Source of the DNA: Pedobacter cryotolerans
GTDB taxonomy: Bacteria > Bacteroidota > Bacteroidia > Sphingobacteriales > Sphingobacteriaceae
Direction of reading: 5' to 3'
NCBI RefSeq assembly: GCF_005116475.1
Contig: NZ_SWBO01000007.1
Span: 62,001 to 126,000 of the forward strand
Length of the DNA stretch: 64,000 nucleotides
Positions 19,260 through 29,128 of this stretch are shown here, one piece after another. The notes under the pieces were generated by a model. That model ran no database searches, was not told where the DNA came from, and saw only the letters and a program-made list of their open reading frames with translations. Both the position numbers and the translations under genes were made by a program. Position 1 is the stretch's first letter; every line of letters starts with the position of its first letter.

Positions 19260-19301
19260 TATTAACCACAGATAAATATTCTTAAACTTTATCGACGGTT
19301 C

Positions 19302-19580
19302 AAACTTTGTCAATCTGTAGAAGATTGACAAATTAGTTTAGTCGTCATTGCCAGCTCGACTGGCAATCGTAATGCAATAAGCAAGAAAAAAAACTAACAT
19401 ATTTTCCCTACAGTACCATAAAACTTTGGCTATCTGTAAAAGACTAACAATGTAGAAATAACGCGTCATTGCCAGCTCGACTGGCAATCGTAATGCAAAA
19501 AAAAATGTAATATAAATTCCCCTAATAACGCTTCAAACTTTGTCAATCTGTAAAAGATTGACAAAGTACAGGTTATTAGG
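19302..19580. repeat. Duplicated pair of hairpins in the hscA-DUF2339 gap
   Basis: Two kinds of hairpin alternate. One (aaactttgtcaatctg...agattgacaaagt) occurs at 19302-19333, degenerate at 19431-19453, and at 19535-19567. The other (attgccagctcgactggcaat within a 35-base exact repeat) occurs at 19343-19377 and 19464-19498. The last hairpin is extended by cctaataac (19520) and gttattagg (19572) into a much longer stem. The rest of 19260-19808 holds a weak minus-strand frame but no gene I would defend. Confidence 0.75.
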
Positions 19581-19808
19581 CACCATGCAACTTCAAATAG
19601 CTGCACAATCCTTGCACTCTAAACCGCATAGCAGCGGCATCCTCCGATTTTTCATCGGAGATATAGCGAATAGGCGGACCGAATAACCCCAAATCCCACT
19701 GAATTTCCTTTACAGAAAATCTTCCATCCTGTGAGTTAAAGTTTAAAATAATTAGCATATCATCTCTCAAAGCTTAGTATATTTAAGAAAATTACCTCAT
19801 GCTATCGA

Positions 19809-22151
19809 ATGGAAAACGACAAGGAAAAGCTAAATTTACTGCTACTTAAACTCGAAAATTTATCGCTTAGGCAACAGCATTTTGAGACAGAAATACAAGA
19901 TTTAAGAAATCAAATAAGACAGTTGCAGTTTCCTGGTGATGCTGTTGAACAAACGCAACCTACTCCAATTTTACAAGAACATAAAATAGTTTTCCCGCCA
20001 AAGAATACACCAATAAGTACTGCAAAACCCGTATTTAAGCAAACAACAAAGCCAAAGTTTAGCGATAATTTCAAAAGGGCCAGCTACGAGAAATCTGATT
20101 TTGAGAAATTTATTGGCGAAAATTTAATCAGCAAGATTGGAATTTTGATTTTAGTGATTGGCGTTGCCATTGGCGCCAAATATGCCATTGATAAAGATAT
20201 GCTTAGTCCGCTAACGCGTATTATTTTAGGCTATTTGGTTGGGATTGGTTTAATGGGTTTTGCCATAAAGTTAAAAGCGAAATACGAGAGTTTTAGTGCT
20301 GTATTATTGAGTGGCGCTATTGCCATCATGTATTTTTTAACTTATGCAGCTTATGATTTTAATAGTCTAATTCCGCAGGCTTTAGCATTTGGCTTAATGG
20401 TTATTTTCACCTCATTTACCGTTGTGGCAGCCATTAAATATAATAAACAGGTAATTGCACATATTGGTCTAGTAGGCGCTTATGCGGTGCCTTTTTTATT
20501 GAGTGATGGCTCTGGAAAAGTGGCTGTTTTGTTTAGTTACATGGCTATTATTAACATCGGCATACTAATTTTAAGCTTTAAAAAATATTGGAAACCTTTA
20601 TTCTATTTATCCTTCGGACTTACTTGGATCATTTTCGCCTCGTGGTTATTTATGGATTTCTCAGACGCCAAACATTTTAATTTGGCATTAGGTTTTTCGA
20701 GTATATTTTTCTTGATATTTTATGTAAGTAACTTGGCTTATAAGGTTAACAAAGCCGAGGTTTTTGGCATAACTGATGTGATTATTCTGCTACTAAATTC
20801 GTTTGTTTTTTATGGCATTGGTTACTTTATTTTAAGCGAAAAACATGGAGAATATTTGGGTTTATTTACCTTGTTAAATGCAATTATCCACTTTGTGGTA
20901 AGCTTAGTGATTTACAAACGCAAACTTGCTGATAAAAACTTATTCTACTTTGTATTAGCAATGGTAATTACATTTATTACCATGGCCGTACCGGTACAGC
21001 TAAGTGGTAATTGGGTTACCATATTTTGGGCGGTTGAGGCTTCAATTTTATTCTATTTGGGCAGAATGAAGGGGATTTCTATTTACGAGAAACTCTCCTA
21101 CCCGCTTATATTTTTAGCATTTTTTAGTTTACTACAAGATTGGACATTCACATCGAGCGAGTTTAATTACTTAGTTGATTACACCCCAACTAAACCATTT
21201 TTAAACGTTGGATTTTTAAGTGCAATCGTTTTTATCGGTGCATTTGCTTTTATGTTTACTATTAGCAGAAAAGCTAAAAATGATGAGCAGCCCAATCAAT
21301 TTAGAGAAATGTTTAGCTATATTATTCCTTCTATTTTAGTTGCAGTAATTTATTATACTTTTAGAAAAGAGATTGCTAATGTTTTCGAAAATCTGTATCA
21401 AGTGAGCAAAATAAATATCAAAACTAATGCTAACAGTCCGAATTTTGTATACAATTATAACTACCCGCTTTTTAAAACTGCTTGCGTTTACATCTATACA
21501 ATGTTTTTTGCTTCGGCATTTACTTCTATCAACCTTAAAAAAATAAAGAGTAAGGATTTAGCGGTTAGTAATGCAATTATTAATCTAATAACCATTCTGG
21601 CTTTTTTAACTCAAGGTTTATATGTATTAAGCGAATTACGCCAAGCTTACATTTCGCAAAGCGACAAATATTTTGTGAGTACGAGCATGAATATTGGCAT
21701 TAGATATATTTCATTGGCATTTTTCGCAACGCTCATTGCAAGTTGCTATTTATTAAGTAAATCAAAAATATTTAAGGCTAAGCTTAAAACCGCCTTTGAT
21801 TATGTGCTGTACATTGCCATACTTTGGGTTTTAAGTAGCGAATTGCTGCACATTTTAGAGCTTAGTGGCTTAAAAACTGGCTACAAGTTAGGTTTGAGCA
21901 TTTTATGGGGTGTATATGCACTGTTTTTAATAGCGATGGGTTTATGGAAAAACAAAAAGTATTTAAGAATTGGAGCAATTATGTTATTCGCTATTACACT
22001 CCTTAAACTATTTTTCTATGATATGGCTTCGCTTGATACCATTTCTCGCACCATCGTTTTTGTATCGCTTGGTGTGCTTTTATTGATCATTTCGTTCCTT
22101 TATAACAAATACAAACATTTAATTATTGATGATGATAAAACTGAAATTTAA
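19809..22151 (+). CDS. DUF2339 polytopic membrane protein
   Basis: 780 residues. An N-terminal coiled coil (about 1-40) and a low-complexity Pro/Thr linker precede FEKFIGENLISKIGILILVI (about 98), the diagnostic start of DUF2339. About 20 or more membrane helices follow to the end. Function unknown; predicted inner membrane. It overlaps the following DUF3999 gene by 23 bases, and this pairing argues that the two proteins act together. Confidence 0.88.
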   Translation: MENDKEKLNLLLLKLENLSLRQQHFETEIQDLRNQIRQLQFPGDAVEQTQPTPILQEHKIVFPPKNTPISTAKPVFKQTTKPKFSDNFKRASYEKSDFEKFIGENLISKIGILILVIGVAIGAKYAIDKDMLSPLTRIILGYLVGIGLMGFAIKLKAKYESFSAVLLSGAIAIMYFLTYAAYDFNSLIPQALAFGLMVIFTSFTVVAAIKYNKQVIAHIGLVGAYAVPFLLSDGSGKVAVLFSYMAIINIGILILSFKKYWKPLFYLSFGLTWIIFASWLFMDFSDAKHFNLALGFSSIFFLIFYVSNLAYKVNKAEVFGITDVIILLLNSFVFYGIGYFILSEKHGEYLGLFTLLNAIIHFVVSLVIYKRKLADKNLFYFVLAMVITFITMAVPVQLSGNWVTIFWAVEASILFYLGRMKGISIYEKLSYPLIFLAFFSLLQDWTFTSSEFNYLVDYTPTKPFLNVGFLSAIVFIGAFAFMFTISRKAKNDEQPNQFREMFSYIIPSILVAVIYYTFRKEIANVFENLYQVSKINIKTNANSPNFVYNYNYPLFKTACVYIYTMFFASAFTSINLKKIKSKDLAVSNAIINLITILAFLTQGLYVLSELRQAYISQSDKYFVSTSMNIGIRYISLAFFATLIASCYLLSKSKIFKAKLKTAFDYVLYIAILWVLSSELLHILELSGLKTGYKLGLSILWGVYALFLIAMGLWKNKKYLRIGAIMLFAITLLKLFFYDMASLDTISRTIVFVSLGVLLLIISFLYNKYKHLIIDDDKTEI

Positions 22152-23364
22152 AATATTAACCTTATTAATTTGCTGTGCTTTAGGTTTACAAGCCCAAACA
22201 AATGCCTATCGTTACATGCGTGATTTAAAAGGAATTAATACCACTTGGCACAGTTTAACTATACATAATCAGGTTTTTAAAAATACAAAAAGTGGATTAG
22301 CAGATTTAAGAATTTATGGTTTTAAAGGAAAAGATACCGTTGAAGTACCCTACATTTTAGAGCAAAGTGCAGACCAGGTTACGGATCGAGAAACTGATTT
22401 TAACATCATTAATCAGAGTAGCAATGCTGATGGATTTTTCTATACTTTTCAGGCGGCAAATTCAGCAAGCATCAATCAAATTAAGCTATCGTTTAAGCAA
22501 ACTAATTTCGATTGGAAAACCAAACTAGAAGGAAGTAACGACAACAAGCAATGGTTTACCATTTTAAAAGATTACAGAATTTTAAGCATTAAAAACAACA
22601 ATACCGATTACCAGTTTACCCAATTAGATTTTACAACAGCTAAATACACTTATTTTAGGCTAGCTATAAAAGCCAATGAACAACCCCAATTAACTGCAGC
22701 TAAAATTTTAAAAACCGATACTTTAAAAGGGGTTTATCAAAATGTGGCCTATAAGGGTTATCAATTGGTAAATGATGCAAAGACCAAACAAACTATGATC
22801 AATGTAGATTTGGTTAATCCCACGCACCTCTCCTATTTAAAAATTAATGCACAAAGTGATTTCGATTTTTACAGAACTTTAAAAATTGAATATGCAACGG
22901 ATAGCTTTAAGACTGATAAAGGCATACAATACAATTATGCACAGCTTTATGATGGCACCATTAGTTCTTTAGAAACTCCGGAATTTAATTTTGCTAGCAA
23001 TTTTGTTGGCAGAGTAAAAATTACCATCGAAAATAACGATAATAAACCTTTACGCATTTCTTCATTGCTATTAAAAGGTCCTGTTTATGAGTTAATTGGC
23101 CGATTTGATGATCCATCATTTAATTATGCATTATTTTATGGCAACAAAGATGCTAATCCGCCAGTTTATGAACTAAAAACTTTCGAGAATAAAATTCCGA
23201 TGCAGATTAACCAATTAACTGTTGGTAATGAGCAAAATAATCCGGGCTTTAAAGTTGAAGCTAAAAAAGCACCTCTTTTTGAAAATAAGGCATGGCTTTG
23301 GGCACTTATGGCAGTAATTATTGGTTTACTTGGCTTTTTTGCTTTTAAAATGTTGAAGAGTTAA
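22129..23364 (+). CDS. DUF3999-type envelope protein
   Basis: 411 residues from the ATG at 22129, which overlaps the end of the DUF2339 gene by 23 bases. Signal peptide (LKFKILTLLICCALGLQAQ), a long beta-rich periplasmic domain (about 25-370) with a discoidin-like part (NQIKLSFKQTNFDWKTKLEG), then a single C-terminal membrane helix (about 388-405). Matches the DUF3999 layout. Function unknown, but overlap with DUF2339 implies translational coupling and a shared role. Confidence 0.82.
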   Translation: MMIKLKFKILTLLICCALGLQAQTNAYRYMRDLKGINTTWHSLTIHNQVFKNTKSGLADLRIYGFKGKDTVEVPYILEQSADQVTDRETDFNIINQSSNADGFFYTFQAANSASINQIKLSFKQTNFDWKTKLEGSNDNKQWFTILKDYRILSIKNNNTDYQFTQLDFTTAKYTYFRLAIKANEQPQLTAAKILKTDTLKGVYQNVAYKGYQLVNDAKTKQTMINVDLVNPTHLSYLKINAQSDFDFYRTLKIEYATDSFKTDKGIQYNYAQLYDGTISSLETPEFNFASNFVGRVKITIENNDNKPLRISSLLLKGPVYELIGRFDDPSFNYALFYGNKDANPPVYELKTFENKIPMQINQLTVGNEQNNPGFKVEAKKAPLFENKAWLWALMAVIIGLLGFFAFKMLKS

Positions 23365-23408
23365 GTAACATTACCATTCCCATAACAATTAATTCAAATA
23401 ATACACTA

Positions 23409-24251
23409 ATGTCTCACTATTTTAAAGGCTTAACACTTCTCATATTCTTCATAAATATTTCAGTTTTCTGCAACGCACAAACTCAAATCTTCGATAGTTT
23501 AACAGTTGATAGTACAACATTTGTAAACACGAAAAACAAAATCAATCAACTAAGTATAGAAAGTTTTAAAAAGCAGAAGTTTACTCAACAACAAGTAGAA
23601 CTTCCTTATCGACTTTTATTGCCAAAAAATTATAATCAATCTCAAAAATATCCATTGGTTATTACCTTCCACAATTCAAGTAGAATTGGCAACGATAACG
23701 AAAAACAATTGGAGCCATTGGCAAAAATTTGGCTCAGACCAGAAATTTACGACAATTTTCCTTGCTTTGTGATAGCTCCTCAGTTTAACAAACGTTCATC
23801 AAATTATACCAAACAAGCTGATGGAATTTTATCGTCAATCCCTAGTGATGATGTTAACCTAGTTTTAAAATTAATTGATTCGGTATCTTTAAAGTATGGT
23901 AACATCGATAAATCTAGAATTTATTTGGTAGGCTATTCTATGGGAGCTTCTACAGCACAAAATTTAATGACTATCGATGCAAAAAAGTTTGCAGCAATTG
24001 TATCTATTGCTGCCGTTCCAGATTTATCAAATCTAAGAGCTTTCAAAAACAAAAATATGTTGCTAATTCATGGGCAAAACGATACCGAAAACCCCTATAA
24101 TGGCAGTGTAGAACTAGCAAAAAAACTAAAAAACAACAAAAAATTAATTTTTAAAACTTACATCAACCTTAATCACGACAACATCAATATTCCATTTCTG
24201 TTAAGTGATGAAATACCAAAATGGCTCTTTAAACAAAAAAATAAGACTTAA
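23409..24251 (+). CDS. Alpha/beta-hydrolase, secreted esterase-like
   Basis: 280 residues with a signal peptide (ends CNAQ, about 24). The nucleophile elbow is VGYSMGAS with Ser177; the likely acid is the Asp in HGQNDTENP (about 222-230) and the His is in NLNHDNINIP (about 258). This arrangement fits the PHB-depolymerase/esterase-D-like (prolyl-oligopeptidase clan) secreted hydrolases. The natural substrate cannot be told. It is 44 bases downstream of the DUF3999 gene. Confidence 0.82.
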   Translation: MSHYFKGLTLLIFFINISVFCNAQTQIFDSLTVDSTTFVNTKNKINQLSIESFKKQKFTQQQVELPYRLLLPKNYNQSQKYPLVITFHNSSRIGNDNEKQLEPLAKIWLRPEIYDNFPCFVIAPQFNKRSSNYTKQADGILSSIPSDDVNLVLKLIDSVSLKYGNIDKSRIYLVGYSMGASTAQNLMTIDAKKFAAIVSIAAVPDLSNLRAFKNKNMLLIHGQNDTENPYNGSVELAKKLKNNKKLIFKTYINLNHDNINIPFLLSDEIPKWLFKQKNKT

Positions 24252-24318
24252 TTTTAACCTTCTCTCATTATCTACATTGTAATTTTTACACATTTTTCAT
24301 CTAATTAAAACCAAACAA

Positions 24319-24771
24319 ATGAAAACAATCTTTCAGCAAGAAACTGTAAATGAAATAATTGCAAGGCTCGAAAAACTTACGGCAGAAACAAAGCCAAACT
24401 GGGGTAAAATGAATGCAAGTCAAATGTTAGCTCATTGTAATGTGAGTTACGAAATGGCTTTTGAAAACATACATAAAGCACCAAACGGATTTGTAAAATT
24501 GATTCTCAAACTTTTTGTTAAAGACCAAGTTGTAGGTAGTAAACCATATAAAAAAAATGGTCAAACAGCACCAGCTTTTTTAATTACAGACCCTAAAGAT
24601 TTCGAAAAAGAAAAGGCTCGTTTAATTGCCTATTTACAGAAAACCTCGCAGTTAGGCGCTAATCACTTCGAAGGTAGAGAATCTTTATCTTTTGGCAAAT
24701 TAACTGCTGCTCAATGGAATACCATGTTTCAAAAACATTTAGAACATCATTTAACGCAATTCGGAGTTTAA
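24319..24771 (+). CDS. DUF1569 (DinB-like) protein
   Basis: 150 residues, helical. The segment PNWGKMNASQMLAHCNVSYE (about 26-45) and the C-terminal WNTMFQKHLEHHLTQFGV are the signature ends of DUF1569, a branch of the DinB/YfiT metal-binding superfamily: His at 40 and HLEHHL near 144 could bind metal. No defined reaction is known for this branch. Confidence 0.85.
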   Translation: MKTIFQQETVNEIIARLEKLTAETKPNWGKMNASQMLAHCNVSYEMAFENIHKAPNGFVKLILKLFVKDQVVGSKPYKKNGQTAPAFLITDPKDFEKEKARLIAYLQKTSQLGANHFEGRESLSFGKLTAAQWNTMFQKHLEHHLTQFGV

Positions 24772-24809
24772 AAATTAGAAAAGCAAAACCAGCAATAATA
24801 GGTTAAAGC

Positions 24810-24891
24810 AGTCCCGTTTTACATTACAAGCCCAATGTTTTGATCCCGAAAATCGGGAAACATTGGGGCTTTACATTTCAACCGGGTTTAG
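24810..24891 (+). repeat. Dispersed palindromic repeat, copy D
   Basis: Left arm agtcccgttttacattacaa, right arm tttacatttcaaccgggttt ag. The core is a long perfect hairpin: cccaatgttt and tcccga, then tcggga and aacattgggg. The phrase attgctactat downstream is shared with copies A, B and E2. Confidence 0.7.
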
Positions 24892-24957
24892 TTTACAAAC
24901 TTATTGCTACTATTAAAACAACCATACCATGCTGCATAAATTTCTAACGCTTCTTCG

Positions 24958-24965
24958 TAATTTTG
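24958..24965 (+). promoter_or_regulatory. -7 promoter box that sets the methyltransferase start
   Basis: TAATTTTG fits TAnnTTTG. It lies inside the longest possible reading frame of the methyltransferase and 35 bases before the ATG at 25001, which favours the downstream start. No clear -33 element. Confidence 0.45.
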
Positions 24966-25000
24966 CAACTAATACCTCAAACACCGTTACAACAAACCAA

Positions 25001-25717
25001 ATGATAAAGGATAAAGTAATTGCTGCTTACGAAAAAATGGCAGTAAAATATGATGAACTCATAGACCATAAACCTCATAACGCCTATTACGATAGACCAA
25101 ATACATTGGCTCTTTTACCAGATGTAAAAGGGAAGAATATTTTAGATGCTGCTTGCGGGCCAGGTAAGTATGCTGAAATTTTAATTGCCCAAGGTGCAAA
25201 AGTTTTAGGCTATGATATCAGTCCTAAAATGGTAGAATTGGCAATTAAAAGAAACCAAAACCAAGCAGAATTTTACGTTCACGATTTATCAACTCCGTTT
25301 AAAACCATTGGCAATGAAACTTATGATATTGTGCTTTGCGCTTTGGCCTTGCATTACCTAGAAGATTGGGCTCCAGCAATTATTGAATTTAACAGGGTAT
25401 TAAAAAAGGATGGAATACTTGTGATTTCAATTGAGCATCCCTTTAACGATTTCAACTTTTTTAAATCTAAAAAATACTTCGAGATAGAACAGGTAAAATG
25501 TACTTGGAAAGGCTTTGGAGAAGCAATTGAAGTGAACAGCTACAGAAGATCATTAAGTGAATGTTTAACGCCTTTAACCGAAAATGGCTTTTATATTGAT
25601 AAATTAGTTGAACCAAAACCCACCAAAGAATTTGAAAATGCAGACCCGAGACATTTCAAAGAATTAAATGAATTTCCAGCATTTTTGTGTGTCAGAGCAG
25701 TAAAAAGAAACCATTAA
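25001..25717 (+). CDS. Class I SAM-dependent methyltransferase
   Basis: 238 residues from the ATG at 25001 (MIKDKVIAAYEKMAVKYDEL); an in-frame ATG at 24929 would add 24 residues that look non-conserved and include a promoter box. SAM-binding motif I is NILDAACGPGKYAE, followed by the acidic end of strand 2 (LGYDISPKMVE) and motif IV with VLCALALHYLEDW. Small-molecule methyltransferase type (UbiE/Methyltransf_11 branch). Substrate unknown; neighbours give no pathway hint. Confidence 0.85.
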   Translation: MIKDKVIAAYEKMAVKYDELIDHKPHNAYYDRPNTLALLPDVKGKNILDAACGPGKYAEILIAQGAKVLGYDISPKMVELAIKRNQNQAEFYVHDLSTPFKTIGNETYDIVLCALALHYLEDWAPAIIEFNRVLKKDGILVISIEHPFNDFNFFKSKKYFEIEQVKCTWKGFGEAIEVNSYRRSLSECLTPLTENGFYIDKLVEPKPTKEFENADPRHFKELNEFPAFLCVRAVKRNH

Positions 25718-25774
25718 ACGTTTCGCGATTTGTTTAGTCTTAAATGAAATAGACAATTTAAATCCTCCCCGCTC

Positions 25775-26842
25775 ATGAAATTTTTTGTTTTCACTTTAGT
25801 CTTTTTATCAATTTTTGGCTGTAGCAAAAAAAACGATAACACACCCACCGAGCCTGATACAAAAATGTATTTCCCGGCAAATGCCAGCTCAAATTGGGAA
25901 ACTACAAGTATGGTCGGCTTAAATTGGAATCAAAATGCGGTACAACCATTAAAAGAATACCTGCAACAAAAAAGAACAAAGTCTTTCATAATTTTAGTTA
26001 ACGGCAGAATTGCAATGGAAGAATATTTTGATGGGCATACCGTAGCCACAACTTGGCAATGGAACAGTGCTGGTAAAACACTTGTTGCCACTACAACAGG
26101 CATAGCACAACAAGAGGGTTTATTAAATATCAATACTAAAGTTTCTCAATATTTGGGTAACGGCTGGACGAGCGAACCGATTGAAAAAGAGAATTTAATT
26201 ACTTCTAAACATTTACTTACCATGACCTCGGGCATTAGCGATGATAAAGAATTGGTAATCAAAGCAAACTTAACTTATCTAGCCGATGCTGGTACTAGAT
26301 GGTCTTATCACAATGTTTTTCAGAAACTGATGGATGTTGTTGGTGCAGCAAGCAATCAAGAGTTTGAAACTTACTTTAATGCCAAGCTAAAAAACAAAAT
26401 CGGCATGGATGGTTTTTGGAATAATGGTCTTATTTTTAAAATTTACCATAGCAATACCCGCAGCATGGCTCGTTTCGGTCTTTTAGCATTACATAAGGGC
26501 AAATGGAATAGCGAAACTATCATTAATGAAACCTTTTTTAATGAAAGCATCAATACATCGCAAAACATCAATCCATCTTATGGTTATTTATGGTGGTTAA
26601 ATGGTAAATCAAAATACATGGTTCCAGGTGCTCAAACCGTTTTTAATGGCAGTTTAGTTGCTAATGCACCTGCAGATATGTATGCTGCAATGGGCGCAGA
26701 AGATCAACGTATTTATGTTATACCAAGTAAAAACATGGTGATTGTTAGAATGGGTAACGCTTCAGATCCCGCAAATCCAAATTTTGCACTTTCTGGTTTC
26801 GATAACGAATTATGGCAAAAGATAAATGCTGTAATTAATTAA
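25775..26842 (+). CDS. Serine hydrolase, beta-lactamase/class C fold, lipoprotein
   Basis: 355 residues. Lipoprotein signal with lipobox Cys16 (FLSIFGC), so it is anchored on the periplasmic side or surface. Catalytic SxxK is Ser98-Ala-Gly-Lys101 in WNSAGKTL; the second motif YxN is Tyr178-His-Asn180 in WSYHNVF. These define the penicillin-binding/EstB-like serine hydrolases. True beta-lactamase activity is not implied; an esterase or D-aminopeptidase role is as likely. Confidence 0.87.
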   Translation: MKFFVFTLVFLSIFGCSKKNDNTPTEPDTKMYFPANASSNWETTSMVGLNWNQNAVQPLKEYLQQKRTKSFIILVNGRIAMEEYFDGHTVATTWQWNSAGKTLVATTTGIAQQEGLLNINTKVSQYLGNGWTSEPIEKENLITSKHLLTMTSGISDDKELVIKANLTYLADAGTRWSYHNVFQKLMDVVGAASNQEFETYFNAKLKNKIGMDGFWNNGLIFKIYHSNTRSMARFGLLALHKGKWNSETIINETFFNESINTSQNINPSYGYLWWLNGKSKYMVPGAQTVFNGSLVANAPADMYAAMGAEDQRIYVIPSKNMVIVRMGNASDPANPNFALSGFDNELWQKINAVIN

Positions 26843-26930
26843 ATAAAAACATTTGCATGTAGCTTATGGATAATCAAATAAAGAAATTTAGATTTTTTTA
26901 AACCACAAAAATTTTCTTTATATTCAAGTT

Positions 26931-27887
26931 ATGAAAAGATTAGCAAAACTTATTTTGTTAATCATCCCTCTCATATTATGTACTTCTTGGGGCTTTTTTG
27001 CGCATCGGCGGATTAATCAATTGGCCATTTTTACCTTGCCAACTGAAATGGTTACTTTTTATAAAACTGCCAACAAATATATTATAGAACATGCAGTAGA
27101 TCCTGATAAGAGAAGATACATCGACACTTTAGAGGCGCCAAGACATTATCTTGATGTAGAAAACTACGAAGAAAATATTGATAGCATTCCAGAAAAATTT
27201 AATGATGCTTTGGCAAAATATGGGCAGAAAAAACTCAACGAAAGTGGCATTGTACCTTGGCAAATTCAGCGAACTTACTACAGTTTAGTTAAAGCTTTTA
27301 AAACACACGATTCGTTAAGAATTTTAAAATACTCTGCGGATTTAGGCCATTACATTGGCGATGCTCATGTACCACTCCACACCACACACAACCACAACGG
27401 ACAACTTACCAATCAACATGGTATACACGCTTTTTGGGAAAGCAGAATTCCTGAACTTTTTGCCGGAAAATATAACTTTGTAGTTGGTAAAGCGGTGTAT
27501 ATCGATGATCCTTTAAAAGCTGCTTGGAAAATTGTGAAACATTCGCACAGCCTTTTAGATAGTGTTTTAGTATTTGAAGCAACGCTGAATAAATCTTTTC
27601 CATCTGATCAAAAATATAGCTTCTCTGAAAGAAATAATGTTGTACTTAAACAATATTCCGAAGCTTATTCTAAAGCTTATCAAGATAAAATGAATGGCAT
27701 GGTTGAGAAGCAAATGCGTGCCTCTATCCTATCTATCGGTTCGTTTTGGTTTTCCGCTTGGGTTGATGCTGGTCAGCCAACTTTGAAGAATTTAATCAAA
27801 ACAGAAATAGATCCTGAGGAGAAAAAATGGATGGAGAAAACTGAACAAAAATATAAAGAAGGTAATATTATTGGCAGGGAGAATTAG
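26931..27887 (+). CDS. Zinc-dependent phospholipase C / S1-P1 nuclease-like protein
   Basis: 318 residues with a signal peptide ending before the Trp in TSWGFFAHRRINQLAIF, where mature S1/P1 and phospholipase C enzymes begin with the zinc-binding Trp. Further zinc ligands are likely in DLGHYIGDAHVPLHTTHNH (about 140-158) and HGIHAFWE (about 163), the standard His/Asp cluster. Secreted helical phosphodiesterase; whether it cuts lipids or nucleic acids cannot be told. Confidence 0.83.
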   Translation: MKRLAKLILLIIPLILCTSWGFFAHRRINQLAIFTLPTEMVTFYKTANKYIIEHAVDPDKRRYIDTLEAPRHYLDVENYEENIDSIPEKFNDALAKYGQKKLNESGIVPWQIQRTYYSLVKAFKTHDSLRILKYSADLGHYIGDAHVPLHTTHNHNGQLTNQHGIHAFWESRIPELFAGKYNFVVGKAVYIDDPLKAAWKIVKHSHSLLDSVLVFEATLNKSFPSDQKYSFSERNNVVLKQYSEAYSKAYQDKMNGMVEKQMRASILSIGSFWFSAWVDAGQPTLKNLIKTEIDPEEKKWMEKTEQKYKEGNIIGREN

Positions 27888-27978
27888 AAAAGGCTGGTCT
27901 TTAGCAAGTAAACATATTTCGGTCGGTGAGACACCAACCGATAGGAAAAAAATCTAGACAAATTTAATTTTATAAACT

Positions 27979-28035
27979 GTCACGCTGAGCGTAGTCGAAG
28001 CGCATTATAAAGTCTTCGACTACGCTCAGACTGAC
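27979..28035. repeat. Inverted repeat of the cttcgactacgctcag type
   Basis: The arms gtcacgctgagcgtagtcga ag (27979-28000) and cttcgactacgctcagactg ac (28014-28035) are inverted around a 13-base loop. The repeat occurs between the phospholipase-like gene and dedA and could form a strong hairpin for both converging transcripts. Confidence 0.8.
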
Positions 28036-28167
28036 AAAAAACAGCTAGAAATTATAAGTAGAAAAAAGCTACGAAATTTAATTTCGTTTTCGATATTTCT
28101 TTTTGAATTTTGATACAGCCTCTTCTCTCGCTGTGCTGCGTTCGATATGACTAAAGGGGCACAAAAA

Positions 28168-28851
28168 CTAATCTTCTTTAATCTCTTCTTCTATTTGTTT
28201 TTCTATTGGTTTTTTAGAGAATAAAGATTTTAGAGCACCGTAAATTACTGGTAAAAATGTACCCACTGCAATAATTAACACTAAAATTTCAAAATTCTTT
28301 TCTACAAAAGGAATTTTACCTAATAAATAACCAGCGAATAACAAACTTGCAATCCATACTATACCACCAACAACATTATAAAAACTAAATTTACCGAATG
28401 ACATTCTTGCTGCACCTGCAACGAATGGAGCAATTGTTCTTATAATTGGCAAAAAGCGACTAAATACAATGGCTTTAGCACCATGTTTTTCGAAATATTC
28501 GTGAGATTGATGGTAATATTTTAATTTCAGGATTTTATTATTCTCTTTAAATACCTTAATACCAAAGTATTTACCCAATTGATAGTTTAAAGTATTTCCG
28601 GTTATTGCTGCAATAATCAAAATAATTAACATGAACCAGATATTTAAACCAGTTCCCTCGCCTGCTACAAGAGCTCCAACAGCAAAAAGCATTGAATCGC
28701 CTGGCAAAAATGGTGTAACCACAAATCCAGTTTCTGCAAAAATGATGATGAATAAAATCAGATAAGTCCAGGTTCTATACTCCTGCATAATCTGCTCTAA
28801 TGTATCTTTTGTATTCGTAAGTAATTGTACGAGTAAGTCGAAAAATTCCAA
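28168..28851 (-). CDS. DedA family membrane protein
   Basis: 227 residues. Hallmarks: ETGFVVTPFLPGDSMLFAVG (about 42-61) and FSRFLPIIRTIAPFVAGAAR (about 130-149), with the conserved Arg residues of the family; five to six membrane helices. DedA proteins take part in membrane-lipid and envelope homeostasis (flippase-like in some cases). The start appears to be TTG at 28851, because the first in-frame ATG would remove part of the conserved N-terminus; a TACTTTTG box 20 bases upstream supports it. Confidence 0.9.
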   Translation of the reverse strand: MEFFDLLVQLLTNTKDTLEQIMQEYRTWTYLILFIIIFAETGFVVTPFLPGDSMLFAVGALVAGEGTGLNIWFMLIILIIAAITGNTLNYQLGKYFGIKVFKENNKILKLKYYHQSHEYFEKHGAKAIVFSRFLPIIRTIAPFVAGAARMSFGKFSFYNVVGGIVWIASLLFAGYLLGKIPFVEKNFEILVLIIAVGTFLPVIYGALKSLFSKKPIEKQIEEEIKED

Positions 28852-28871
28852 TGTGTTTATATTTTATTCTG

Positions 28872-28879
28872 CAAAAGTA
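28872..28879 (-). promoter_or_regulatory. -7 promoter box for dedA
   Basis: TACTTTTG on the minus strand fits TAnnTTTG, 20 bases before the proposed TTG start. Confidence 0.45.
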
Positions 28880-28950
28880 AGGATATCGTTTTGATAACGG
28901 AGTAATTTTTAAAATATGACTGCAATTAAATAATTTTTGCTTTTATTTCG

Positions 28951-29102
28951 CGTCATTTCGAACGAGTTTTTCACGAGAGCTAGTTCCGATTAATCGGAAA
29001 GAAATCTCTATCTCTCTTAAGCACTGACTGAACTAGTTGTAAAACAAAATCAGCAGCAACTTACTGACAGATCTCTCGTCGCTGCGCTCTGTCGAGATGA
29101 CG
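28951..29102. repeat. Inverted repeat of the cgtcatttcgaacgag type
   Basis: Outer arms cgtcatttcgaacgag (28951) and ctgtcgagatgacg (ending 29102) with inner arms agaaatctct and agatctctcg. Related copies sit at 39982-40069 and 57975-58052. It occupies most of the dedA-dnaN gap. Confidence 0.7.
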
Positions 29103-29128
29103 AAATTGAAAAAATCAATGTGACGAAA

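Noticed and set aside
19576..19770. A 64-residue minus-strand frame in the hscA-DUF2339 gap
   Set aside because: Its stop lies in a hairpin repeat and part of its sequence (ISDEKSEDA) is a tccgat...atcgga palindrome; I recognise no family. Could be a remnant, but I would not defend it as a gene.
24929..25000. Longer start for the methyltransferase
   Set aside because: The added 24 residues look random and contain a TAATTTTG promoter box; the ATG at 25001 fits better.
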